Shown here: positions 37,165-45,659 of the stretch, in pieces
Layout: every line of letters begins with the position of its first letter
How positions within the stretch are numbered: the first letter of the stretch is position 1
Assembly (NCBI RefSeq): GCF_003269275.1
Contig: NZ_QLTS01000002.1
Location: 1 to 64,000 of the forward strand
Reading direction: 5' to 3'
Length of the DNA: 64,000 nucleotides
Origin: Phascolarctobacterium faecium DSM 14760
GTDB taxonomy: Bacteria > Bacillota > Negativicutes > Acidaminococcales > Acidaminococcaceae
Position numbers and translations under genes: made by a program
Notes under the pieces: generated by a model
Database searches by the model: none
What the model was told of the DNA's origin: nothing
The model's input: the letters and a program-made list of their open reading frames with translations, nothing else

Positions 37165-38763
37165 CTATTCTGCTTTAGCGGCCTTCAGCGCCGCATATGC
37201 TTCTTTGAGCAGTAAAACAGTCAGTATCAGCAAAACAGTAGAAATTCCTGATACGATATAGTTATTCAAATTAGCGGCAATCATCTGTACCAAAGCCACA
37301 ATAGTAGTTACCAGCATAAAAGCCATCGGGTACATAATGAATCCGGCGCTTTTTTTCAGAGAACGAATTACCCAAACACCCATTGCCAAAAGCGCAATCG
37401 CAGCAACCAGCTGGTTAGTAGCGCCGAAAACAGGCCAGATCATCTGCCATGCAGCAACTTTACCGGTCTTAACAAAAATAAGAGCTAAGGCCACACCAAC
37501 ACTGATAGCTGTAGCAAGATATTTGTTCAAGCTCATGCCTGTAAATTCCTGCAGCTGATAACGCGCCAAACGGGTAGCCGTATCAAGCGAGGTAAGAATA
37601 AAGGAGTTGAGAGCCAGTAAGCCAAGTGCAGTACCAACGCGCGGAGAAATACCCAGCAGCGAAGCAAACTGGCCTAAGCCGTTGCCATACACAACAGTCG
37701 GACCGCCTTGCAGCATTTCGCCGCTCATCATAATCGTACCCAACGCAATAACGCCAACAACACCTTCCAGCAGCATAGCACCATAACCAACAGGAACAGC
37801 ATCAGTTTCGCGCTTCAGCTGTTTGGACGTAGTGCCGGAAGCAACCAGAGAATGGAAGCCTGAAATAGCACCGCAGGCTACTGTAATAAAAAGCAGAGGC
37901 CAGAGCCAGTCTCCGGAAGCAGTAACAAACCCCTTAAATGCAGGTAATTTTACTTCATAGCTGGCACCGCCAAAAATCATGCCCACACCGCCGATAAACA
38001 CGGAAAAATATAACATATACGAGGCCAGATAATCGCGAGGCTGCAGAAGCAGCCAAACAGGCAATACTGAAGCGGCAAAGATATACACGATCAAAGCCAT
38101 ACGCCAGGTATCAAGGCTCAGAGCAAAGGTTGACTGCACCCAGGAGCTTTCTATACCAAATATCAGCGAACCGAATAAAATCGGCAGCATAATAATCGTA
38201 CTGACTTTTAAAGATATACCATAGTGATAAATAGCGACACCAAAAACCATCGCCAGAAAAATATACAGGGTCGCTGTGAAAGCGACAGCGGGGTCAGCAG
38301 CAAAGGTCTGTGCTGCTAATTCCAAAAATACAGCAATTACCAGTGTTAAACTGAGCCAGGTAAAAGCAAGAAATAACTTGTGGCCGCGGGCACCGATCCA
38401 TTGACGGACAACTTCGCCGATCGACATACCTTTATGACGAATAGACGCAACCAAAGCACCCATGTCGTGTACACCACCAAAAAAAATACAACCGATAATA
38501 ATCCAAAGTAATGTTGGCAGCCAGCCAAGTGCTGCCGCTGCCGCAATGGGACCTACAACAGGTCCGGCACCAGCAATCGAGGCAAAATGATGCCCCATCA
38601 AAACCGCCGGATGAGCAGGGCAATAATCAATATCGTCCTGTAATTCAGTAGCCGGAGTTTTACGATTTGGGTCTAAATCGTAAAAACGGCTTTGAAAGCC
38701 GCCATAAAATTTGTAAGCGACAGCAAAACAAAGAATCGTAATTACAAAAATGGTCAGTAACAT
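37165..38763 (-). CDS. cstA: carbon starvation protein CstA family transporter
   Basis: 532 residues with about 15 membrane helices; shorter than E. coli CstA (about 700), matching the compact form of anaerobes. Conserved blocks: HHFASIAGAGPVVGPIAAA, GGVHDMGALVASIRHKG, and GFHSLVASGTTSKQL. CstA relatives import peptides or pyruvate. It is the sixth of seven genes in a minus-strand unit and is directly followed by TrpB2, so an amino-acid-related substrate is plausible. Confidence 0.92.
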   Translation of the reverse strand: MLLTIFVITILCFAVAYKFYGGFQSRFYDLDPNRKTPATELQDDIDYCPAHPAVLMGHHFASIAGAGPVVGPIAAAAALGWLPTLLWIIIGCIFFGGVHDMGALVASIRHKGMSIGEVVRQWIGARGHKLFLAFTWLSLTLVIAVFLELAAQTFAADPAVAFTATLYIFLAMVFGVAIYHYGISLKVSTIIMLPILFGSLIFGIESSWVQSTFALSLDTWRMALIVYIFAASVLPVWLLLQPRDYLASYMLYFSVFIGGVGMIFGGASYEVKLPAFKGFVTASGDWLWPLLFITVACGAISGFHSLVASGTTSKQLKRETDAVPVGYGAMLLEGVVGVIALGTIMMSGEMLQGGPTVVYGNGLGQFASLLGISPRVGTALGLLALNSFILTSLDTATRLARYQLQEFTGMSLNKYLATAISVGVALALIFVKTGKVAAWQMIWPVFGATNQLVAAIALLAMGVWVIRSLKKSAGFIMYPMAFMLVTTIVALVQMIAANLNNYIVSGISTVLLILTVLLLKEAYAALKAAKAE

Positions 38764-38783
38764 AAAATATCCCCTTCACGAAC

Positions 38784-39179
38784 TTATTGCAGAATTATTC
38801 TGCCGCAGCGCCGTTGCTGCGCTAAATAGATCAAATCATCAAAACGCTTTTCCGCATCCCCCTCCTTATACTGCAATATTTCCAACCAGCCGCGTATACC
38901 AAGCCAAAAAACTTTTTTTGTCAATCTGGTCTCATGGCAGTCCAACAGCAGAAACCTGTGCGTCATAACGTCTTCCCTGCTCTGCCAATGTTCCCGCAGC
39001 CAATTTACTGATCTATCGCCTTCATGACGGATCACTATATAATCATCCGCATAATAGCGGGCAATTTCACCTGCCAGACAATCCTTGACAAATGCAGTCT
39101 GACGATACCATCCCTGCATCCCGCCAGCTGACCAGGGCACAAAGCCATAACCTTTTAAAAAATCTTCCCACTCTTTCAT
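38784..39179 (-). CDS. hypothetical protein, 131 residues
   Basis: Family not recognised. Soluble, aromatic-rich (11 Trp or Tyr in the first 75 residues, e.g. GGMQGWYRQTAF), no signal peptide. Two halves, RYYADDYIVIRHEG and HRFLLLDCHETRLTKKVFW, look like beta strands. It lies 14 bases after the CHAD gene and 20 before cstA, so it is co-transcribed with both. Confidence 0.65.
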   Translation of the reverse strand: MKEWEDFLKGYGFVPWSAGGMQGWYRQTAFVKDCLAGEIARYYADDYIVIRHEGDRSVNWLREHWQSREDVMTHRFLLLDCHETRLTKKVFWLGIRGWLEILQYKEGDAEKRFDDLIYLAQQRRCGRIILQ

Positions 39180-39192
39180 ACAGCGCTCCTGT

Positions 39193-40485
39193 CTACAAGT
39201 TTGCTTTACGCCAGGCGTTCAACGCGCCGCAGAAATCTTCCCACAACTGGGGCAGCATTTCTACCGCCGCCTCTGCTTTAGCGCGTTCCCATCCGGCAAA
39301 CAGCCCTGCCTCATAGCGCAGCTGCACATTACCAGCATCCTCGAGAAAACACTGCACTAACTTAGCGTTGATAAAATCATCATGTAAAAAGCCCAGCATA
39401 TCCTGCAGTCTTTTCAACCGCCGCAGCAGATTACTGTCGCGCGGTACTTCCGGCAAAGTCTGCAGCGCATAACGAAAACGTTTGATCTTAATCCTGATCT
39501 GGTGCAGTTCCAGCATATTATGAAAATCCGGATATTTTCTATCAATAGTTTCCAGTTTTTCACTCCACTCATTCAAACGTCTGCTGATAAATTTCCTGAT
39601 TTTTTTATCAGCCAGATTTGAAGCCAGTGGCCTCTCATGCAACCAAATACTAAACTGCGCCAGCGTTTTGGTCATGATGCTAAGGTCCGCCTTCTGCAGA
39701 CATGCTGCAGTTTCCTCCACACGCAGCTTCTGCAGGAGCTCTTCCACCTGAGTTGGTACTGTCAGCTTACCGCCTGAAGCGGCTGCCTGCAACTTTATTT
39801 TTTCACAGGTCATTAAAGCCACATCCAGCTCACGCAGCCGTGACAGTATTTCACCCTGCTGCCGCAGGGTATTTTGCCAGGCAACTGTACTGTTTTTTTG
39901 CAGCACCGGTTTAAAAAAACTCAAAGTCGAACGCAGCCGGCGCAATTTTACCCGCAGCTGTCTGACAAAAACCTTTTCTTCCGGCTGCTGCAGAAATTGC
40001 TGCCAGGCTTTACTGACCACATAAATCTGCCAAGGAAGATGGCAAACGGCCATCGCCTGCAGACTGCCATTTTTATAGGCAGGCAGCTTCCTAAAATCAT
40101 AGGTTCCGTTCTCCTGGGCCAAACGCTGCTTCAGATCCGGTTCGGCTATAATCAGCGACATCCGGCAGCAAAGTTTTTCGACAACCGTACTCAGCTTCGT
40201 TAGCTCCTTACTGGTATAAACAACAGTCATCTCGCGAAGAGGAAGCAGCTTCGCCGCCATGATTACGATGCCTTCTTTCGCAATAAGCCTTAATTCACTG
40301 TTTTTTACCGGCGGCTGCAACTCCGTTTCGCGGCATCTCAATACTGCCTCTTCCCCGTCGATCTCAAACCGCCGTTCACATTCTTCAGTTCTGCAGGCTT
40401 TCCAGCCGGTAATGATACGCAGGCGTTCAGCCAAATCGACTTCGCTCACACCTGATACATCTTGCAGGCATAACATTTTCTTCAC
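39193..40485 (-). CDS. CHAD-domain protein
   Basis: 430 residues. Residues about 165-420 form a CHAD helical domain, with basic repeats VRQLRVKLRRLRSTL and LHQIRIKIKRFRYAL; the first copy lacks the usual histidine. CHAD domains bind polyphosphate and often follow a CYTH triphosphatase; here residues 1-150 could be a degenerate CYTH-like part (FEIDGEEAVLRCRETE), but I cannot confirm it. The ppk/ppx locus lies 10 kb away, fitting a polyphosphate link (inference). Confidence 0.8.
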   Translation of the reverse strand: MKKMLCLQDVSGVSEVDLAERLRIITGWKACRTEECERRFEIDGEEAVLRCRETELQPPVKNSELRLIAKEGIVIMAAKLLPLREMTVVYTSKELTKLSTVVEKLCCRMSLIIAEPDLKQRLAQENGTYDFRKLPAYKNGSLQAMAVCHLPWQIYVVSKAWQQFLQQPEEKVFVRQLRVKLRRLRSTLSFFKPVLQKNSTVAWQNTLRQQGEILSRLRELDVALMTCEKIKLQAAASGGKLTVPTQVEELLQKLRVEETAACLQKADLSIMTKTLAQFSIWLHERPLASNLADKKIRKFISRRLNEWSEKLETIDRKYPDFHNMLELHQIRIKIKRFRYALQTLPEVPRDSNLLRRLKRLQDMLGFLHDDFINAKLVQCFLEDAGNVQLRYEAGLFAGWERAKAEAAVEMLPQLWEDFCGALNAWRKANL

Positions 40486-40520
40486 TGCTCCCCCTCCTTT
40501 CTTCTGGTCTGTTTTACTTG

Positions 40521-41504
40521 TCAGTCTTTTATTTGCACCTGCGCCGGTAAGGGATACCCCGCCAAACCTGCCAAAATATTCGCAGCTGCCAGCTTCGCCA
40601 TGGCATCACGTGTTTCCACCGTTGATGCGGCAATGTGCGGGGTTACCGTAATATTGGAGAGTGTCAGCAGCGGATGATCACCGGGCAATGGTTCCGGTTC
40701 AACCACATCAATCGCCGCATAAGCGATCTGCCCGCTTCGCAGAGCTTCATAAAGTGCCTGCGTCTCGACGACTCTGCCGCGGGAAATATTGATAAAACGC
40801 GCCGTTGGTTTCATTTTAGCAAAAGCTTCTTCATTGAACATTCCAGCCGTTGCCGGTGTTAAATTAACTGTTACCAAAACAAAATCCGCCGTTTGCAGCA
40901 AATCGTCAAATCCAGCATAACTGATGCCCAGCGCTGCTTCATCAGCACGCCGGTGCCTGTTATGATAAATAACCTTCATTTTACTGGCCTGGGCCCTGGG
41001 CACTACGGCACTGCCAATGTCACCCAACCCGACAATTCCCAGAGTTTTTCCAGCCAGATCAACGCCGAAGCCAAGGCCCTTCCGTTCGCCCCATTTGCCG
41101 CTTTCAACGTGCCGCCAGCCACGGGCAATACTTCTGGCACTATCTAAAATCAGCCCGTACGCAAGATCGGCAACAGCATCCACCAGTACGCCCGGCGTAT
41201 TACCTACTGCAATTCCGTGTGCGCTGCAGGCAGCGATATCAATATTATCATATCCAACCGATGCCTGAGCAATTACCTTCAGCTTCGGTGCTTTGGCCAG
41301 GAAAGCTTCATCAACCTTAATATTGCCAATAGAATAAAGTCCTTCAGCTTCTGCAAGCCAGCTGTCAAATTGTTCCTGCGGCACTTTGCCGCCCTGCTGC
41401 CATGACAGCAGTCTAGTCTGTTCATTCAATATATCATAGGCCACCTGCCGCAGTTTACCGCTGGCAGCCACAGTCATTTTTTTCAGATCGGTCATTACTG
41501 TCAC
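40521..41504 (-). CDS. D-isomer-specific 2-hydroxyacid dehydrogenase (glyoxylate/hydroxypyruvate reductase-like)
   Basis: 327-residue NAD(P)-dependent enzyme. Rossmann motif KTLGIVGLGDIGSAVV, the catalytic Arg in NISRGRVVET, Glu in VVEPEP and His in VTPHIAAST are all in place. Sequence type suggests D-glycerate dehydrogenase or glyoxylate reductase, but related 2-oxoacids are possible. Co-transcribed with the VOC protein gene, 14 bases upstream. Confidence 0.9.
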   Translation of the reverse strand: MTVMTDLKKMTVAASGKLRQVAYDILNEQTRLLSWQQGGKVPQEQFDSWLAEAEGLYSIGNIKVDEAFLAKAPKLKVIAQASVGYDNIDIAACSAHGIAVGNTPGVLVDAVADLAYGLILDSARSIARGWRHVESGKWGERKGLGFGVDLAGKTLGIVGLGDIGSAVVPRAQASKMKVIYHNRHRRADEAALGISYAGFDDLLQTADFVLVTVNLTPATAGMFNEEAFAKMKPTARFINISRGRVVETQALYEALRSGQIAYAAIDVVEPEPLPGDHPLLTLSNITVTPHIAASTVETRDAMAKLAAANILAGLAGYPLPAQVQIKD

Positions 41505-41517
41505 CTCTCTTTAAAAA

Positions 41518-41886
41518 TTAATGTTTGGGAATAATTTCCAGCCAATAATTATCAGGATCAGCAATAAAATAAATACCCATCGCTGGATTTTCATACACGA
41601 TACAGCCCATTTCCTGATGTTTTTTATGGGCAGCAGAATAGTCTTCAGCTTCAAATGCAAGATGGAACTCATTCTCGCCCAAATTATACGGTTCCTTACG
41701 GTCACGCAGCCAGGTCAATTCCAACTGATGCGGAGTCTGTCCGTCGCCTAAATAAACCAAAATAAAACTGCCGTCACCTGCTACTTTACGGCGGACCTCT
41801 TTTAGTCCCAAAGCGCCCTCATAAAATTTCAGGCTTTTTTCCAAGTCAAGCACATTAAAATTGTTGTGTAAAAATTTAAATGCCAT
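41518..41886 (-). CDS. VOC-family protein (glyoxalase I-like)
   Basis: 122 residues, two beta-alpha-beta-beta-beta repeats. Candidate metal ligands: His in MAFKFLHNNFNV, Glu in HQLELTW, His in NEFHLAFEA and Glu in NYWLEII, the complete set for glyoxalase I. AAAGGAGGG lies just upstream. If it is a lactoylglutathione lyase it would detoxify methylglyoxal, but the family is broad. Confidence 0.85.
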   Translation of the reverse strand: MAFKFLHNNFNVLDLEKSLKFYEGALGLKEVRRKVAGDGSFILVYLGDGQTPHQLELTWLRDRKEPYNLGENEFHLAFEAEDYSAAHKKHQEMGCIVYENPAMGIYFIADPDNYWLEIIPKH

Positions 41887-41915
41887 TTTTTACCCTCCTT
41901 TAATATTGTACTGTT

Positions 41916-42428
41916 TCAATTATTCAAAAAAATCTGCTTAAAAAGCAGCAGCGCCATCGCAAACGATGCGACAATTTTGCCAAGCATGGCAACAAACTGT
42001 GTCTGTGCTGCCTTCCAGGCCAGCGCGAACGCATTCTCCTTATTCCTGGTACGCATAAACTCGTAACCGAAGGCAACGATATACGAACCAACTGCGCCGC
42101 CCAAAACAGAGCCCAGCACCGGGAAAAAGCCTGTACCGATGACAGCGCCTATAAAAGTACCGACAGCAATCAGAAATACCGCACCCCACGATACTTTATG
42201 CCGCCGAATTCCAAAAAACGATACGATAAATTCCCAAATCTCACCAAAAGCATAAACCAGCACCAGCGCCGATAAAAGACGTCCATCAAAGTATCTGGCT
42301 TCATCAAAAAAAGCATAACCTATGCCTGCAGCTAACATAATTGTATTGCCCGGCAGGTCGAGCAGCGTCAGCAACGGACCTACAACCACGATCAAGGCTC
42401 CGAATGCCCACTCTACTAAAAATTCCAC
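41916..42428 (-). CDS. DUF456 membrane protein
   Basis: 170 residues, about five hydrophobic helices rich in glycine (GTFIGAVIGTGFFPVLGSVLGG resembles glycine-zipper segments of DUF456). Starts with GTG after AAGGAGG. Role unknown. It is the first gene of the seven-gene minus-strand unit and diverges from mscS; the -10 box TGTTATAAT (about 42456-42464) is of the extended type. Confidence 0.8.
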   Translation of the reverse strand: MEFLVEWAFGALIVVVGPLLTLLDLPGNTIMLAAGIGYAFFDEARYFDGRLLSALVLVYAFGEIWEFIVSFFGIRRHKVSWGAVFLIAVGTFIGAVIGTGFFPVLGSVLGGAVGSYIVAFGYEFMRTRNKENAFALAWKAAQTQFVAMLGKIVASFAMALLLFKQIFLNN

Positions 42429-42515
42429 ACAAAGTCCTCCTTAACGAAGATTAAAATATATTATAACATATTTATGATAAATAGTTAGATAATTGTATGA
42501 CTCTTATGTGAATTA

Positions 42516-42544
42516 TTGTTTTTTGTTTACGCAAATGTTACAAT
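42516..42544 (+). promoter_or_regulatory. promoter of mscS
   Basis: TTGTTT (42516-42521) and TACAAT (42539-42544) with a 17-base spacer. RNA would start near 42551, which rules out the upstream in-frame ATG at 42493. Confidence 0.65.
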
Positions 42545-42576
42545 ATCTACAAATATCTTTTAGAGGAGTAACTACA

Positions 42577-43686
42577 ATGGATCTGGACGCTCTTTTTATT
42601 CTTCTGCAGCCCTGGCTCAGACCTTTTCTGGCGTTTGTTTTTTTTACATTTTTACGTTATTTTTACAGAGCCGTATTACTGCGTGTACTGCATCGTTTTA
42701 ACAGCAAAACATCCTTTGAATACGGAGAAGACCTGCTGAACGCTTTTGAAAAGCCAGTGCATTTTTTCCTATTTATTTTTGCTATTTATGCAGCGCTTAA
42801 TTGCTCGCCTTTGACCTTTATAGCTGACCATCCTTCTATCGATCAGCTTCTGCGCAGCTTTTTCATCATCTGTTTCATCTGGGGCCTTTACAACCTCAGC
42901 GACACTACGCATGGTATCGCCATGAAGGTACTCCTTAAAGCAGGCGTTGAATTTGATCTGGCGCTATCCAATGTGGTTTCCACAACCTTACGCATCCTGC
43001 TTATCATTTTGGGTTTTGTCATGATCGCCAAAGAATGGAATTACGATATTACCGGGTTTATCGCCAGTTTGAGTATTGGCTCACTGGCTGTCGCCCTAGC
43101 CGCTAAAGATTCTCTGGCCAACGTATTCGGCAGTCTGGTCATCATCATTGACAAACCTTTTGTGATCGGCGACTGGATCTCGGCTAACGGCATCGAAGGC
43201 ACTGTAGAAAAAATCACTTTCCGCAGCACTTGTCTGCGTACTTTTCCACAGGAACTTGTCTATATCCCCAACTCCCTGCTCTCCAACACGGCCATCACCA
43301 ATTTCAGTAAACGTGAAAAAAGACGGCTTGATTTTGTGTTGGGATTGACCTACGACACGACCTATCAGCAAATGGAAAAATTTGTCGGCCGCCTGCGCGA
43401 ATATCTCATGCATCATGATGGTGTTTATGACGACGGCATCACCGTCAATTTTCAGGATTTCGGTGGCAGCAGCCTGGACATCAGAATAATCTGCTATACT
43501 AAGGCCAGCGCTTACGCCAGTTTTATGGATGTCCGCCAGCAAATCAACATCGATATTATGAAAATGTTAGAAGAAGAAAATCTTGGCTGTGCATTCCCAA
43601 GTACCAGCGTTTATTTTGAAACACCGCTGGTCCAAAAGCAAGCAGCTCCACCAACAGATGCCCCTAAAACTGAAGTACAAGCCTGA
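42577..43686 (+). CDS. mscS: mechanosensitive channel of the MscS family
   Basis: 369 residues from the ATG at 42577 (GAGGAG eight bases upstream). About four membrane helices; the last is the pore helix with the small-residue pattern SIGSLAVALAAKDSLANVFG, then the beta domain (DWISANGIEGTVEKITFRST) and the cytoplasmic alpha/beta vestibule. It protects cells from hypo-osmotic bursting. Single-gene unit. Confidence 0.93.
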   Translation: MDLDALFILLQPWLRPFLAFVFFTFLRYFYRAVLLRVLHRFNSKTSFEYGEDLLNAFEKPVHFFLFIFAIYAALNCSPLTFIADHPSIDQLLRSFFIICFIWGLYNLSDTTHGIAMKVLLKAGVEFDLALSNVVSTTLRILLIILGFVMIAKEWNYDITGFIASLSIGSLAVALAAKDSLANVFGSLVIIIDKPFVIGDWISANGIEGTVEKITFRSTCLRTFPQELVYIPNSLLSNTAITNFSKREKRRLDFVLGLTYDTTYQQMEKFVGRLREYLMHHDGVYDDGITVNFQDFGGSSLDIRIICYTKASAYASFMDVRQQINIDIMKMLEEENLGCAFPSTSVYFETPLVQKQAAPPTDAPKTEVQA

Positions 43687-43691
43687 AACAT

Positions 43692-43723
43692 AAAAAACGC
43701 TCCTTTTTTAAGGAGCGTTTTTT
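43692..43723. terminator. bidirectional terminator between mscS and ade
   Basis: AAAACGCTCCTT/AAGGAGCGTTTT stem with a T-rich loop and A/T flanks on both sides. Confidence 0.92.
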
Positions 43724-43730
43724 TTATATT

Positions 43731-45452
43731 TTATTCCCATAGATCAACAATTGCGAATTTACCAACATCGACCAAGCCTTTATCGCTGAGCCTCAAACTG
43801 GGAATAACCGGTAACGCCAGAAATGAAAGGCAATTAAAAGCATTCACATTTTCCGGCACTCCCAGTTCAGCAGTCCAAAAGTTCAGCTGCTGCAGCTTAT
43901 GCTGCACATATTCAGTATTCTGATCACTCATCAGACCGGCAAGAGGCAGAGGCAGCATAGCTTTTACTTCTCCATCTGCCACCACTGCCAGACCACCACC
44001 TGCTTCCTGCAAAGCAACTGCAGCCGTCAGCATATCCTGATCGTCAACCCCGACCACAATCAGATTATGCGAATCATGCGCTACAGTCGAAGCCAAAGCA
44101 CCGCGCTGCAAACCAAAGCCCCGTACCAGGCCTACACCTGTATTCCCATTACTACCATGTCTTTCCCAAACTGCCAGTTTTAGAATATCACGCTCAGTAT
44201 CACTCACAACGAAACCAGCTTCTGCTTTAGGCTGCACATATTCTGTTTCAGTCAAAATCTGCTCTGGAACAATGCGGATAACACGGGCCTTTCTGCCATT
44301 CATTACCGGCAAGCGCAGCTGCTGTTCACGCACATCTTCCAAGTGCATGGTATTCTCAGGAGCTTTTAGCAGCGGCGGTGACTGCCAGAGCAGTTTTTGT
44401 TTATTTACAATAACGACACCGTTTTTTAGGACCAGCTGTGGCTGAAAATTTACCAGATTATTAAAAACACAGATATCCGCCTTATAACCGGGTGCTAATG
44501 CACCTCTGTCATACAGTCGAAACCTTTCTGCTGTATTCAAGGTCGCCATCTGTAATAACTGTTCAACAGGATAACCATGCGCTGTACCAATCTCAATCAA
44601 ATAATTGATGCTGCCTTCACTCACAAGCTCATCTAAATGCCTGTCATCTGTTGCCAGACAGCAGCGGCGGCAATTAAGCGGCGTTACTGCCGGCAGTAAG
44701 GCTAACAAATTATGGGCCCCAGAAGCCTCTCTCAGCATCAGATAAGCACCTCGGCGCAGTTTCTCCATTGCTTCATCCGCCGTTGTTGCTTCGTGGTCAG
44801 AACTGATCCCTGCGGCCAGATAAGCATTGAGAGCTTTACCGCTTACACCTGGAGCATGCCCGTCATACAGGCTGCAGCCAGCCAACGCAAGTTTATCAAG
44901 CACTGCTGCCGCAGCATTGATCGTCCCCGGATAATTCATCATCTCACCCAATCCCAGCACTCTTGGATGACTGACCAGCGGCTTCAGCTTTGCAGCCGTA
45001 AGCACGGTCCCGCTGGTCTCCATTTCAGTAGCAGGCACACAAGAAGGCAACATAAAGAAAACGTCTAAAGGTATTGCCTCTGTTTCTGTAAGCATCAATT
45101 CAATCCCTGCTGTTCCAAGGACATTAGCAATTTCATGAGGATCGGCAAAAATCGTCGTTACTCCATTCAAAAGTAAAATTTTTGCCAGCTCACGCGGAGC
45201 AACCATTGTACTTTCAATATGAAGATGAGAGTCCATCAAACCGGGAGTCACATATTTACCGGTAACATCAATTTCTTTTTTGCCGCTGTAGCTGCCGATA
45301 CCGGCAATAGTTTCTCCAACTATAGCTACATCGCCAATTTCCCATTCACCTGTAAAACTATTGAAAATACAACCGCCTTTTAACACTATGTCAGCTGGGA
45401 CTTCGCCTCTAGCAGCAGCCAAGACCTCTGTCAAATCTATATTCTTCATCAC
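43731..45452 (-). CDS. ade: adenine deaminase
   Basis: Metal-dependent amidohydrolase that turns adenine into hypoxanthine, which Hpt (10 kb region of this window) can salvage. 573 residues, normal length. Metal ligands in GLMDSHLHIESTMV, ADPHEIANV, and the C-terminal block VAHDSHNLIVVGVDDQDM. Separate unit downstream of the adiA terminator; only a weak promoter (TTGCGT-N17-GACAAT) is seen in its 135-base leader side. Confidence 0.94.
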   Translation of the reverse strand: MMKNIDLTEVLAAARGEVPADIVLKGGCIFNSFTGEWEIGDVAIVGETIAGIGSYSGKKEIDVTGKYVTPGLMDSHLHIESTMVAPRELAKILLLNGVTTIFADPHEIANVLGTAGIELMLTETEAIPLDVFFMLPSCVPATEMETSGTVLTAAKLKPLVSHPRVLGLGEMMNYPGTINAAAAVLDKLALAGCSLYDGHAPGVSGKALNAYLAAGISSDHEATTADEAMEKLRRGAYLMLREASGAHNLLALLPAVTPLNCRRCCLATDDRHLDELVSEGSINYLIEIGTAHGYPVEQLLQMATLNTAERFRLYDRGALAPGYKADICVFNNLVNFQPQLVLKNGVVIVNKQKLLWQSPPLLKAPENTMHLEDVREQQLRLPVMNGRKARVIRIVPEQILTETEYVQPKAEAGFVVSDTERDILKLAVWERHGSNGNTGVGLVRGFGLQRGALASTVAHDSHNLIVVGVDDQDMLTAAVALQEAGGGLAVVADGEVKAMLPLPLAGLMSDQNTEYVQHKLQQLNFWTAELGVPENVNAFNCLSFLALPVIPSLRLSDKGLVDVGKFAIVDLWE

Positions 45453-45587
45453 AATTCACAACCTTTACCAAAAGTTCTCTGCTTTTATTGTCAGCCATAC
45501 ACAGTAAAAACGCAAGCTTTATTTATTTCTTCACTCTCAGACCTGGTTTTGTATTTTACATTACCACCTTTAAAAAGGTATAAAAAT

Positions 45588-45619
45588 AACAGGCGCCACC
45601 GAAACTGATGACGCCTGTT
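45588..45619 (-). terminator. terminator of adiC-adiA
   Basis: AACAGGCG/CGCCTGTT with a 16-base loop and a minus-strand ATTTTTATAC tail. Confidence 0.8.
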
Positions 45620-45659
45620 ATCAAGGGGAAAGGGTATCTATATGAACGGTAGCTGACCG

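Noticed and set aside
42493-42576. N-terminal extension of MscS
   Set aside because: It overlaps the promoter at 42516-42544; the ATG at 42577 has a proper ribosome site.
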